Positions 7,316 to 14,623 of a stretch of 36,890 nt of DNA are shown here, piece after piece (within the stretch, counting starts at the first letter, position 1; each line of letters begins with the position of its first letter). A model generated the notes under the pieces. That model was not told where the DNA came from. It worked only from the letters and a program-made list of their open reading frames with translations, and did not search any database. A program made the position numbers and the translations under genes. The DNA comes from a virus: positions 1 through 36,890 of IMG/VR virus record IMGVR_UViG_3300050821_023959; one strand, 5' to 3'.

Positions 7316-7762
7316 TCATCCGACCTTCCATGCACGCTTCCAGCGCAACATGTGCACGCGCTTCGTCCCCTGCTCCGACATGCAGACGGCATAGCGGCCG
7401 TCAAGACTCACCACGCCCAGCGCGCCGTACTTGCTCGGGTTCAGCGGTGTGCTGTTGTCGACCCAGACGATGTCGCCGCGCTGCGCGTAGGTGACCGGCA
7501 CGACTTCAGCCATGCCATTCGCCGCGGCGATCGCGGCCGCGAAGCTGCCGAGATCCGGGTGACCATCCAGAAAGAGCGCTTCTGCCGAAGCCTCGTCGCT
7601 ATAGGTGCTGCGATATGCGGCCGCGACGTCGAAGCCGGTAGCCTCAAGGATCCAGCGCCCGGCGAATTGTCCGCAATCGTGCACGCCCCAGGCGAAGGTC
7701 ACCGCCTTCGAACTGTCGACCAGTTCGTGCAACCGCCGTGCCCAGTCAAAACGTCGCATCAT
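7316..7762 (-). CDS. NlpC/P60-like tail protein (DUF6950-like)
   Basis: This 148-residue protein starts MMRRFDWARRLHELVDSS. The motif AWGVHDCGQFAGRW has the conserved Cys (C30) after Asp, as in DUF6950 and NlpC/P60-type phage proteins. It is followed by a GDIVWVDN strand and GALGVVSLDGRYAVCM. Such proteins stand in the place of lambda tail protein K between minor tail proteins and the hub, where they may cut peptidoglycan during entry. The start overlaps the upstream stop (ATGATGA). A much longer upstream open stretch in the same frame is out-of-frame sequence of the neighbouring gene. Confidence 0.72.
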   Translation of the reverse strand: MMRRFDWARRLHELVDSSKAVTFAWGVHDCGQFAGRWILEATGFDVAAAYRSTYSDEASAEALFLDGHPDLGSFAAAIAAANGMAEVVPVTYAQRGDIVWVDNSTPLNPSKYGALGVVSLDGRYAVCMSEQGTKRVHMLRWKRAWKVG

Positions 7763-8688
7763 GAGTGCACGATGATGGTGGCGGCTGCGCGGTACTGGCC
7801 GCCCGGAGGAAATGGAGCGTTGAGCGGGTAGGGAACCCGCACCATGATGCTGCACGTGCCCGGACTTATTCCGGTAACCAGGCCACTGAGACTGACGCTG
7901 GCCACTTTCGGATTGCTCGACGCGATACACCCGATGAAAGCCGGACCAGAACCCGTGCGCGCGGGGATGATGAAATGCGAGCCATCGGAGTAGTTGATTT
8001 GCGCTGACATCTGCTGCGTGCCGCCAACAGCAATATCGGCCGATGCCGGCAATACTCCCATGCTGATCGGGTACGGACTTCCTGAGGTATAAGGCGACGG
8101 CCAGAAGAGGCTCAGGTTGCCCAGGGCGTCAACGAAGCTGAAGCCCAAATCGCCGGGAGAGTAGATCTGCTGGTCGGCGTCGTCGAACTGCCGCGCCGGC
8201 GCTTCGTTCAACAGCAGCAGCGGATTCTCGGCCGTGATCGAGATGGTGCAGGTCTGCCCCGAGTCGGTGATGGTTGGGACGTCAAGCGCGCCGGCAAATA
8301 GCTGCACCGGATCTGTAATCAGGTTTCCGTTTGCATCGAAAAAGCCTAACCACACCGTCGCGCTGCCGCTGATGCGTACCTGCCCCACCGCCTCAAGCAC
8401 CAGGTTGCTTGGGATCCCGGAAAGCGAGAGCGTTACATTCTGCGCCTGCACCTTTGTGGTCTGCGGAATCGTCGAGACCTTTGCCAGCCAGCCCAGGCCA
8501 GTCCAGGTCTGCCCGTAAGGGAACGTGGCGGCCGCGCTGTACGCTGGACCCGCGGGCGTGAACTTGCCGACGCCGCCGAAGAGATAGAGCGTGTTGTCAG
8601 CAAAAGCCAGCTCGACAAATAGCACCGGACGGCAAGCTCCCGTCGAGCCGAGCTGCGCGAGAAATGTGGGTGAAAGACTACGGGACAT
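7759..8688 (-). CDS. minor tail / hub assembly protein with C-terminal Ig-like domain
   Basis: This 309-residue protein starts MSRSLSPTFLAQLGSTGACR. Residues about 1-200 match phage tail-assembly proteins that carry LYLFGGVGKF, GWLAKVSTIPQTTKVQAQ, DSGQTCTISITAENPLLLL and a late DADQQIYSPGDLGF block. The last 100 residues form a bacterial Ig-like (Big_2) domain: GGTQQMSAQINYSDG, SNPKVASVSLSGLVTGISPG. Surface Ig domains on tail proteins often bind host carbohydrate weakly. No strong ribosome binding site precedes the ATG; the upstream gene ends only seven bases away. Confidence 0.75.
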   Translation of the reverse strand: MSRSLSPTFLAQLGSTGACRPVLFVELAFADNTLYLFGGVGKFTPAGPAYSAAATFPYGQTWTGLGWLAKVSTIPQTTKVQAQNVTLSLSGIPSNLVLEAVGQVRISGSATVWLGFFDANGNLITDPVQLFAGALDVPTITDSGQTCTISITAENPLLLLNEAPARQFDDADQQIYSPGDLGFSFVDALGNLSLFWPSPYTSGSPYPISMGVLPASADIAVGGTQQMSAQINYSDGSHFIIPARTGSGPAFIGCIASSNPKVASVSLSGLVTGISPGTCSIMVRVPYPLNAPFPPGGQYRAAATIIVHS

Positions 8689-8695
8689 GACCGGG

Positions 8696-8884
8696 CTAAG
8701 AACTCGTGCGCGCAGCCTTCGCCGCTGCGATCCAGCCCTGGCGTACGTGCGCTGAGAGTAGGGTCCACTCCGGCGGCGCCGGCATCCACTCAGCCATCGC
8801 GACCGCAAAGGCTTCGAAGCAGGCGCGGCCGGCAGCTTCTTCGGCCGCTGCGATCGGCAACTGTGGCGTAATCGCGGCGCTCAT
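8696..8884 (-). CDS. small hypothetical tail-region protein
   Basis: This 62-residue protein starts MSAAITPQLPIAAAEEAAGR and continues ACFEAFAVAMAEWMPAPPEWTLLSAHVRQGWIAAAKAA. It is one helical, Ala-rich unit. The ATG overlaps the stop of the upstream minor tail gene (ATGA at 8884-8881), which supports translation from this start rather than the longer open frame. Function is unknown; small proteins in this position are common in siphovirus tail operons. Confidence 0.6.
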   Translation of the reverse strand: MSAAITPQLPIAAAEEAAGRACFEAFAVAMAEWMPAPPEWTLLSAHVRQGWIAAAKAARTSS

Positions 8885-9534
8885 GGCAGCAACGCCTCGC
8901 GCGCTTTGAAGCTGATCGTGTACATGCGGTTCTTGTCTATCTTCCACGTAAAACTGTTCTGCTGCAGGCGGAATGTGCCGGCACAGTTCGCTGTGACGAT
9001 CGCCTGGCCATCGGTGAGCGGCTCGCGAATGCTGGGGAATATCGGCATCGAAACCGTGCCAGGACCGATACCACCAAGCACGGCGTTGGCCAGCATTTTA
9101 TAAATCCGCTGAACGTTGATGCCCAGCGCGGAATTGAAGGCCGTGATCTGAATATAATCGCCGGCCACAATGGTTGAGCCGGCCGCGTTGCGAAGATTAA
9201 TCACGTTCGCCCCGCTGGGGTTCGCCCCGTTCACCAGCGGCGCCGTGTACCAGTTGCCTTGCGGCGCGGGGCGGTTGTAATCGCCCATCAGGAAATTTCC
9301 GTATTTGCCAAATAGCGAGCCTCCCCAGGCGATCCATTGCTCAGCCTGCTGATACATCATCGGCGGCAGGTTCGCGTCGATGGTGAACATCTGCCCCGGC
9401 CACTGCTGTTCCTGCTCGCTCAGGGTAAAGGGGGAAATGTTTTCGCCCACCACGTTCTCCATGGCCAGCGTGAAATCCTGCGGGCCGATGCCGGCGATCG
9501 CCGGAGGAGAGAGCGGATAGGTGATGGTGGGCAT
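8881..9534 (-). CDS. minor tail protein
   Basis: This 217-residue protein starts MPTITYPLSPPAIAGIGPQD. It has the style of minor tail proteins located after the tape measure: PPMMYQQAEQWIAWGGSLFG, FLMGDYNRPAPQG, a central NVINLRNAAGSTIVAGDYIQ strand pair and a C-terminal WKIDKNRMYTISFKAREAL. Similar proteins in other phages contact the distal tail. I cannot assign a Pfam family with certainty. It starts opposite to a divergent plus-strand gene whose putative promoter lies 25 bp away. Confidence 0.68.
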   Translation of the reverse strand: MPTITYPLSPPAIAGIGPQDFTLAMENVVGENISPFTLSEQEQQWPGQMFTIDANLPPMMYQQAEQWIAWGGSLFGKYGNFLMGDYNRPAPQGNWYTAPLVNGANPSGANVINLRNAAGSTIVAGDYIQITAFNSALGINVQRIYKMLANAVLGGIGPGTVSMPIFPSIREPLTDGQAIVTANCAGTFRLQQNSFTWKIDKNRMYTISFKAREALLP

Positions 9535-9559
9535 GTTGGCCTATGGCACGATGGTGGGC

Positions 9560-9588
9560 TTGACGCCGCGGCCGGGGAATGGAATCAT
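9560..9588 (+). promoter_or_regulatory. putative moron promoter
   Basis: TTGACG (9560-9565) and AATCAT (9583-9588) are separated by exactly 17 bp. Transcription would start about four to six bases before the ATG at 9599, implying a leaderless or very short leader, which agrees with the absence of a ribosome binding site there. The promoter would let the plus-strand genes be expressed independently of the late operon. Confidence 0.45.
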
Positions 9589-9598
9589 GCTGGGCGTT

Positions 9599-10078
9599 AT
9601 GAAACGCCTGCTCCTGCCGATCGTTATCGTCTGCACTGCGTTGCCGTCCGTGGCCATGAAAAATCGTCGCGAGACTTTTCCCGAGTCTTGCGAGGTTGTG
9701 TGGAAAGCAGCCATCGCCGTCGCAAAAACTCAAGACTATCGAATTGTCAGCGTCGCGGCCGAAGAGCAGATCATCTCACTCTCTGTCGGCGGCGCCTGGT
9801 GGGGAGAACGCATTATTTCTCTAAGTCTGGCGTCCGACGGCGGCGGCTGCACGGCGACTGTGCAGAGCCGGTACGCTGGAGTCCAGCATTCCGACGCCCC
9901 CGAACTTCTCGGTCGCATTCACGTTCAGCTGGTCGGCGGCGAAGTCGATCAGAACTCAAAAGCTTTCCGCAAATTCAAGAACTGCCTCGCCGACTATGGC
10001 AGCAACGAGGCCAAATGCGAAGAAAAACTGCGAAGGACGCTGGCTGAGTCTTCCCAGACGCAAGCAAAAAGCCAGTGA
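9599..10078 (+). CDS. exported accessory protein (moron) with signal peptide
   Basis: This 159-residue protein starts MKRLLLPIVIVCTALPSVA, a typical signal peptide with an S-V-A cleavage site. The mature part begins with FPESCEVVWKAAIAVAKTQDYRIVSVAAEEQIISLSVGG (shown here in pieces: CEVVWKAAIAVAKTQ, YRIVSVAAEEQIISL), followed by GERIISLSLA and CTATVQSRYAG; four to five Cys residues could form disulfides. It resembles small secreted proteins of Terriglobia by my recollection, function unknown. It lies on the strand opposite to the tail operon with its own promoter, the hallmark of a lysogenic conversion gene. Confidence 0.65.
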   Translation: MKRLLLPIVIVCTALPSVAMKNRRETFPESCEVVWKAAIAVAKTQDYRIVSVAAEEQIISLSVGGAWWGERIISLSLASDGGGCTATVQSRYAGVQHSDAPELLGRIHVQLVGGEVDQNSKAFRKFKNCLADYGSNEAKCEEKLRRTLAESSQTQAKSQ

Positions 10079-10090
10079 TGAGGTCGCGCC

Positions 10091-10306
10091 ATGTCAGTCA
10101 GAACGTGGCTCGATAGTCTCGACGAGCCGAAGACAAAGCCCGTGGATAGATGCACGCCCGACGACGATGTGCCATCTGTGGTTGTACCCTTTGACCCGCG
10201 CACGCAGGTTTCAGCGGATGCGAAGTACATCGTGCGAAATCTGGTGATCTGGTTTCTGGTCGTACCCATCGTGCTCGCGCTCGTCGTGTGGGCGCTGAGT
10301 CGCTAG
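10091..10306 (+). CDS. small tail-anchored membrane protein (moron)
   Basis: This 71-residue protein starts MSVRTWLDSLDEPKTKPVDR and ends in one membrane segment, NLVIWFLVVPIVLALVVWAL, followed by SR. The hydrophilic part faces the cytoplasm by the positive-inside pattern. It follows the exported protein by 12 bp on the same strand, with GAGGT before the ATG. The TAG stop shares CTAG with the stop of the convergent tape measure gene. Function is unknown. Confidence 0.65.
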   Translation: MSVRTWLDSLDEPKTKPVDRCTPDDDVPSVVVPFDPRTQVSADAKYIVRNLVIWFLVVPIVLALVVWALSR

Positions 10307-12465
10307 CGAGACGCCGTTCGCCGCTGGATCTCGCTGAAGTTGGTGATGGCCTTACCGATGAACCGCGGCTCCGCCGCCTGCAGCGCGCGCACAATCTTTT
10401 CTTCCACGCCGATCTCCGCGCCCTTCGCATCGATGTAATAGTGATTGTCGCCACCGCCGCTCGATCGCATGGATGCGTTCGGCGTCACTGACGTTCCGCC
10501 CGGCAAGTTCAGCAACTCCGGCCCCTGCTCCCCCACCCAGGCTAGGCCTCCAGGTGCGTCATCCGTGCCACTTGCGAAATGGCCGAGCTCCGACAGCCAT
10601 CCCATATCGCCGGCCGCGGCACCTGCGCCCGACGTGCTCACCGCCGCCGTGTTCGCTGTCAGCGCGGCCGTGTTCGCTGTGCTGGCCGTCGTATTGGCTG
10701 CAAGAGCGGCAATCTCTGCTCCCTGGCCGGGTTTCGGGATCAGTGTGTCGAGATGAAGACTTTTGCCGAGGCCGGTGCCAGAAAGCATCTGGAACATGTT
10801 CGCGATGTCTTTGTTGAGCATGAACTTGAAGGCCGATTCCGCCAGGCTGCGGAACATGTCTTCCCACTTCGCCTTCCCCGTGAATACTGCCTTCGTGAGC
10901 TCGTCCTCGAATCCCTTCAGCCCCTGATTCAGCAGATCGAACGCCATCTTGCCGTTTTGGCCGGCGTTGATTTCGAGTTGCAGGAAGAATGCTTTGACGC
11001 CATCGCTCGCCGAAGTAGAGTGGGCGAGCAGCTTGTCGAGTGCCTTCTCCATCGCCAGTTCATGCAGCTCGGCCTTGGTCAGCTGCTCGCCGAGCTTCTG
11101 AACGGCGAGCGCCATCTGCTCCGCGCTGAGCCGGCCCTGGTCCTGGAGAGTCTTGAGAGTCTGCAACGCGATCGCATACTTTTGCGCCGGCGTCTCGATC
11201 TCGTTCAGGATCTCGCCCGCCTTCCTCCACGCCTCGCTTTGGTCGCTGGTGATCTTCTGCAGCTCCTCCTGATCTTTCGGCATCGGCGCGCCCGGCGGCG
11301 GCAACACCTGGTTGGGCAGCGCATAGAGCTTCGCGCGCTCGGCCATCTCTTTGAGCCCGCTCAGCTTGCCGACCGCCTTATCCAGCTCGAAATTCAGTTT
11401 CAGCCATGCCTCGAATGCCTTGTTGTTCTCTTCGTTCCAGCCCTTCGTCTCCTCCTGGAAGTCGTGAATCGCTTTTTTGCGCGCCTCGGCCGCGGCTGTT
11501 GTTTTCGCGTCGCTTTCCTGGACGCCCTGGGAAATGTCGCCGGCATTCTGAACCTGCTGGATCTCCCTGAGTGCGAGAATGTAGCGCTGCTGCGCGGCTA
11601 CCTCCTCCGGTGAAACGAGGAGCCGCGTCTGCGGTGCCCCGCCGAGACCGACTGCGGGCGTCGTGACTGTTTTCCCTTCATCGGCCTGGAGTTGCTGCAG
11701 CTTTCGGGATGCCGCGTCCAGTTCCGAGCTGATGGCCGCGGCGGTATTGTGCGTCTGGTTCAGCCCATCTAGTCGGGACAGGTCAGTGAGCTTTTGCTTG
11801 AACTGATTGAGCTGCGCGTCGAGCCTCTTAGCGTTCTCGTCATTCGGCGACGAGAACATCGCGTCGGCGGCGTTGCCGAGCCCAGCCTTGAATCTGACCC
11901 ACCATCCGCCCGCTTCCCGCGCGGCCTTTGCATTCTCCTCGAGCGCCTTGGTTAGCTGTTCGATCTTGCTGCGTGTCTCCTGCACGGTCGACGAGTCGAT
12001 TTCAAACAGCTTCTTACCGAGGCCGGTGAGTGAGTGCAGCTTCTCGTCCTTCTCGAACGAGGCCATGATGTCTTCGAACGTGTCTTTGGCTTTGCGCGTG
12101 GATTCCGCAAAAGCTTCCTGCGCGTGCTGCGCCTTCTCGATGCTGCGCGAGACTTTCTCGAACGCTTCAAAAGCGATCGCGCCCAGCGCGCCGGCGACGC
12201 CCACACCGAGCACCGACTGCAACGCCTTCGCCAGGCCAGGGAATTCCTGCGTGAGGATCCTCGTCAAAGGCCGCGAGACGTGGATGCCGAGAGCCTCATC
12301 AATCAGCCGGAACGATTCTGCGCCCTCGCGCGAGGCGCGCTTCATCTCAGCCGACATGCCGAGCGTCTGCGAGTTCAGAATGCGGAAGGCCTCAGGCGCG
12401 TCTTTCTGCAGCGCAGAAAGATCGAGACCAAACCCGACCATCAGATTTGCGAGATTGTTCGACAC
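10303..12465 (-). CDS. tail tape measure protein
   Basis: This 720-residue protein is long and mostly helical, with a hydrophobic segment (about 78-110, ALQSVLGVGVAGALGAIAFE) and extended coiled-coil stretches. The C-terminus has a Thr/Ala/Asn repeat (TASTANTAALTANTAAV) and then FASGTDDAPGGLAWVGEQGP with ELLNLPGGTSV, which is the standard ending of tape measure proteins. It sets tail length and is ejected into the host. It follows the chaperone genes and a few small genes, as expected. The start is GTG (MSNNLANLMVGFG); the ATG eight codons later is an alternative. Confidence 0.92.
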   Translation of the reverse strand: MSNNLANLMVGFGLDLSALQKDAPEAFRILNSQTLGMSAEMKRASREGAESFRLIDEALGIHVSRPLTRILTQEFPGLAKALQSVLGVGVAGALGAIAFEAFEKVSRSIEKAQHAQEAFAESTRKAKDTFEDIMASFEKDEKLHSLTGLGKKLFEIDSSTVQETRSKIEQLTKALEENAKAAREAGGWWVRFKAGLGNAADAMFSSPNDENAKRLDAQLNQFKQKLTDLSRLDGLNQTHNTAAAISSELDAASRKLQQLQADEGKTVTTPAVGLGGAPQTRLLVSPEEVAAQQRYILALREIQQVQNAGDISQGVQESDAKTTAAAEARKKAIHDFQEETKGWNEENNKAFEAWLKLNFELDKAVGKLSGLKEMAERAKLYALPNQVLPPPGAPMPKDQEELQKITSDQSEAWRKAGEILNEIETPAQKYAIALQTLKTLQDQGRLSAEQMALAVQKLGEQLTKAELHELAMEKALDKLLAHSTSASDGVKAFFLQLEINAGQNGKMAFDLLNQGLKGFEDELTKAVFTGKAKWEDMFRSLAESAFKFMLNKDIANMFQMLSGTGLGKSLHLDTLIPKPGQGAEIAALAANTTASTANTAALTANTAAVSTSGAGAAAGDMGWLSELGHFASGTDDAPGGLAWVGEQGPELLNLPGGTSVTPNASMRSSGGGDNHYYIDAKGAEIGVEEKIVRALQAAEPRFIGKAITNFSEIQRRTASR

Positions 12466-12516
12466 GATGAGGATCTATCTAGAAGTAAGGATCTTGAAGG
12501 GTGCGCCGTTACGCTC

Positions 12517-12678
12517 TCATGCGTTCACCTGCTCCCAGAGCAGCAATGCCACTCCAGCAATGAACAGGCAGATGTATGCCACCATCGGCAGATCTAGCTG
12601 CGAAAATTCAGCTCCGGTTGCGTGCCCGAAACCGATGCCAGCCATAAATACCAGCGTTGCCGCAATCCATCGAATCAT
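12517..12678 (-). CDS. 53-residue membrane protein with two membrane segments
   Basis: A short gene translates as MIRWIAATLVFMAGIGFGHA..., with a second hydrophobic stretch MVAYICLFIAGVALLLW and the end EQVNA. Two membrane helices of about 17-20 residues with a short polar loop (TGAEFSQLDLP) are visible. The ATG lies three bases after the stop of the gp10-like gene. It fills the gap before the tape measure gene, so the cluster stays dense. No family is recognised; no clear ribosome binding site. Confidence 0.55.
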   Translation of the reverse strand: MIRWIAATLVFMAGIGFGHATGAEFSQLDLPMVAYICLFIAGVALLLWEQVNA

Positions 12679-12681
12679 GAA

Positions 12682-13233
12682 TTATCGGACCAGACTTTCT
12701 ACGCGATTGAGTGCTTCGCGGAAGTGTTCAGCGACGGCTTCGACGGCCGCATCCTGCGACTGCGCGAAAGCTGGCTTTAACCACGGGTGAGGCGGCACAT
12801 CATGCGATCCGAGCTCGATCTGCCGGCCGGTGCGACGACGCTGCTTTGCCGATCCGAATCGAGACGCCCAGCTGTAGCCGGGCATGCCGTGACCACTCTC
12901 GACGAAGCCGCCATACACTCCCGGCGACGTCGTGCGATCGGTGCCGCCCGCATAGCGGCCGCGCTTGCGCGTCTTCATCCCCTCGGGACCGGGATAGCCT
13001 GGTCCCACCAGCACGCGCATGTTGCCCAGGTCGCTGCCGATTCTGACGACCACGATGATATCTTCGGCGAGCTCGCCAGTCAGCCGCGGCGCCGAAGCTT
13101 CCGCGGCCGCCTGGATGATTTCGCCAGCTTCCTCGAGCGCCGGACGCGCGACCTGTTGCGCGAGCGCGACCGGCAACTGGTCGAGCCGGCGCGCAAGCTC
13201 CTCGAGTCCGGTTACGTGGAAGGCGTCGGGCAT
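12682..13233 (-). CDS. HK97 gp10-like tail completion protein
   Basis: This 183-residue protein has the family layout: MPDAFHVTGLEELARRLDQL, a helix with ARPALEEAGEIIQAAAEASA, then PRLTGELAEDIIV, a VGPGYPGP turn, YGGFVESGHG with the conserved FVE, and PPHPWLKPAF near the end. HK97 gp10 family proteins act at the neck or in tail completion. Here it stands near the tape measure gene rather than between head closure and tail terminator, where it is usually found; the large exported-type genes occupy part of that region. Confidence 0.85.
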   Translation of the reverse strand: MPDAFHVTGLEELARRLDQLPVALAQQVARPALEEAGEIIQAAAEASAPRLTGELAEDIIVVVRIGSDLGNMRVLVGPGYPGPEGMKTRKRGRYAGGTDRTTSPGVYGGFVESGHGMPGYSWASRFGSAKQRRRTGRQIELGSHDVPPHPWLKPAFAQSQDAAVEAVAEHFREALNRVESLVR

Positions 13234-13258
13234 GTTGCTCTATGATGCAGGCAGGCTG

Positions 13259-13345
13259 ATGAAGAAGCTATACAACTCAAAATTGTTCTGGGCCCTGGCG
13301 TTCTGCTGTTGGGCATTGATCGGCCACTTGCTGCTCAAAAGATGA
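13259..13345 (+). CDS. possible 28-residue single-pass membrane peptide
   Basis: An open frame MKKLYNSKLFWALAFCCWAL continues IGHLLLKR, a basic start and end around one hydrophobic core. It lies opposite the end of the gene at 13277 and within the gap before 13233, with only a weak GGCAGG upstream. It may be chance; listed because the shape is that of a membrane peptide. Confidence 0.2.
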   Translation: MKKLYNSKLFWALAFCCWALIGHLLLKR

Positions 13346-13552
13346 AAAAGGCGGCTGATCCGGTTCGAACGCGGTCAGTTCGCTGTCGGCCACCGCGCCG
13401 CCTAGCACCTCGTCGAACTTCGCTCCGATGAGGATCTCCAGATCGGAATTCATTACGCGCACGCGCACGCCTTCGTTCCCAACCTCGAGCACTTCGCAGA
13501 GCAGCATGACAGCGCCCCCGGCGCGCAGCTCGCCACCGTTGATGTCGAGCAC
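13277..13552 (-). CDS. small phage protein, paralogue of its upstream neighbour
   Basis: This 91-residue protein starts with GTG immediately after the TAG stop of the upstream gene. Its N-terminal half (GGELRAGGAVMLLCEVLEV) aligns with the neighbour's GIEIKAGATVLVPCRVLKL, so the two are a tandem pair of small beta-barrel-like proteins. The rest reads VRVMNSDLEILIGAKFDEVL and an acidic C-terminus. Function is unknown; small proteins of this form recur between tail chaperone and tape measure in some phages. Confidence 0.65.
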   Translation of the reverse strand: MLDINGGELRAGGAVMLLCEVLEVGNEGVRVRVMNSDLEILIGAKFDEVLGGAVADSELTAFEPDQPPFSSFEQQVADQCPTAERQGPEQF

Positions 13553-13777
13553 CTAGCTCTCTTTCTGAACTTCGATCTGCGAGGGCTCGACCCAGAAAGC
13601 GGTTTTGGTACGGCCCTTAAAGGGACCGTCCGCGTTGGGGTTGACGTGGCCATAGGCCTCAACCGTTTCCAGGTGCACCAGCTCAGCCCGGTTGCCGCTG
13701 AGTTTGAGCACGCGGCATGGAACCAGCACCGTCGCACCGGCCTTGATTTCGATCCCGTTCTTGTCCTTGTAATCCAT
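13553..13777 (-). CDS. small phage protein, first of a tandem pair
   Basis: This 74-residue protein starts MDYKDKNGIEIKAGATVLVP, with a strong GGAGG ribosome binding site. The core is a short beta-rich unit (VLVPCRVLKLSGNRAELVHL) followed by AFWVEPSQIEVQKES. It is paralogous to the next gene downstream over about 30 residues. Function is unknown. Confidence 0.7.
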   Translation of the reverse strand: MDYKDKNGIEIKAGATVLVPCRVLKLSGNRAELVHLETVEAYGHVNPNADGPFKGRTKTAFWVEPSQIEVQKES

Positions 13778-13807
13778 TGTCTCCTCCAGAGAATTTTCAA
13801 AAGCTCG

Positions 13808-14287
13808 CTACTGATTCACATTGTTGAACGTCTTTGTAATCTGGCGCCGGCACCGCTCAATCTCTTCCGGATCCGGCGCTCCGTCTTCAAACGTATCACC
13901 CGCGACCACGCGCTCGGCGAATTCGATGAGCCTGTCTTCCTCGCTCTTGATCACGGCGCCGGGCATGAAGTCGGCCGCGGTGAAACCTTCCGGCCGCTTC
14001 TCCCAATCGTTGTGCGTGTTCCAGATCTGCGCGCAGATCATCGCCGCGGCCGAGATGCGATCGAGCCGGCAATCTTCATCGGCCTCAAACAGCAGCCCCA
14101 GCTCGCGCGGCGTGGTGGCTAGGAACTCGCCGCGGGAGAAACCGAAGCGGCGACGGGCTCGAGCATAGAACCATCCGATATCGAGTTCGCGGGCGTCGAC
14201 TCTGGCGCCGGCATCGCCGCCGGCGCGTCGGCGTTTGGGCGCGAGTCTTCCTTCCGCGGCTTCGGCATCGATTGCGTGAGCGCCTTT
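13808..14287 (-). CDS. tail assembly chaperone, frameshift extension (T-like)
   Basis: This frame lies one base back from the G-like chaperone and overlaps its last 170 bases. The conserved-looking part runs RELDIGWFYARARRRFGFSR, then TTPRELGLLFEADED, AAAMICAQIWNTHNDWEKRP and a C-terminal EERIE-type acidic helix. There is no ATG or ribosome binding site near the beginning of this part; the open frame extends to a GTG at 14368 inside the first gene. Both facts suit production by -1 frameshifting from the upstream gene, as in lambda G/GT. The fusion would be about 262 residues if the shift occurs at AAAG (14287-14284). Confidence 0.7.
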   Translation of the reverse strand, partial: KGAHAIDAEAAEGRLAPKRRRAGGDAGARVDARELDIGWFYARARRRFGFSRGEFLATTPRELGLLFEADEDCRLDRISAAAMICAQIWNTHNDWEKRPEGFTAADFMPGAVIKSEEDRLIEFAERVVAGDTFEDGAPDPEEIERCRRQITKTFNNVNQ

Positions 14288-14595
14288 GCCATGGCAACCG
14301 AGACCTCGCCGGCATTCGAGAAATCGATCATGCCCTGCAGATCGTCGATCGTGAACGGAGCGCGCCACTCACCTTTATCCTGCGAATGAAGCCCGGCCCA
14401 CAGGCACGCGAGCCAGCGCTCAGGATCCTCACCGAGATCGATCTTCTTGAAGTTCTCGGCGATAAAGAGCGAGTCACCGGTTTTCTGTTTGTACAAAATC
14501 ACGGCGTGCATCGAGTAAAGCAGCGGGAACTCCGCGCCACGAAGCCTCACCTTGACCGATGGTCCGGTCAGTTCTTCCTGCAAGAGATCTCTCAT
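14119..14595 (-). CDS. tail assembly chaperone (G-like)
   Basis: This 158-residue protein starts MRDLLQEELTGPSVKVRLRG, with GGGAGGGG upstream. It has the features of siphovirus tail chaperones: LYSMHAVILYKQKTGDSLF, DPERWLACLWAGLH, PFTIDDLQGMIDFSNAGEV. The last 45 residues are a Pro/Ala/Ser-rich linker, as expected where the frame is decoupled from the conserved domain. It lies between tail tube and tape measure. The chaperone pair coats the tape measure during tail assembly. Confidence 0.8.
   Translation of the reverse strand: MRDLLQEELTGPSVKVRLRGAEFPLLYSMHAVILYKQKTGDSLFIAENFKKIDLGEDPERWLACLWAGLHSQDKGEWRAPFTIDDLQGMIDFSNAGEVSVAMAKALTQSMPKPRKEDSRPNADAPAAMPAPESTPANSISDGSMLEPVAASVSPAASS
14284..14287 (-). 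other. candidate -1 frameshift site A_AAG
   Basis: In the chaperone frame the codons GCA AAG give the tetramer A_AAG, which allows the lysine tRNA to re-pair one base back on AAA. No canonical X_XXY_YYZ heptamer is present in the overlap, so this is the best site I can see, not a certain one. Confidence 0.35.
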
Positions 14596-14623
14596 CGGAC
14601 TGCCCCTCCCACCCGAACTTTTG

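Noticed and set aside
10579-11613. A 344-codon plus-strand frame opposite the tape measure gene
   Set aside because: It is an antisense shadow of helical coiled-coil codons, with Leu/Arg-rich composition and no recognisable domain.
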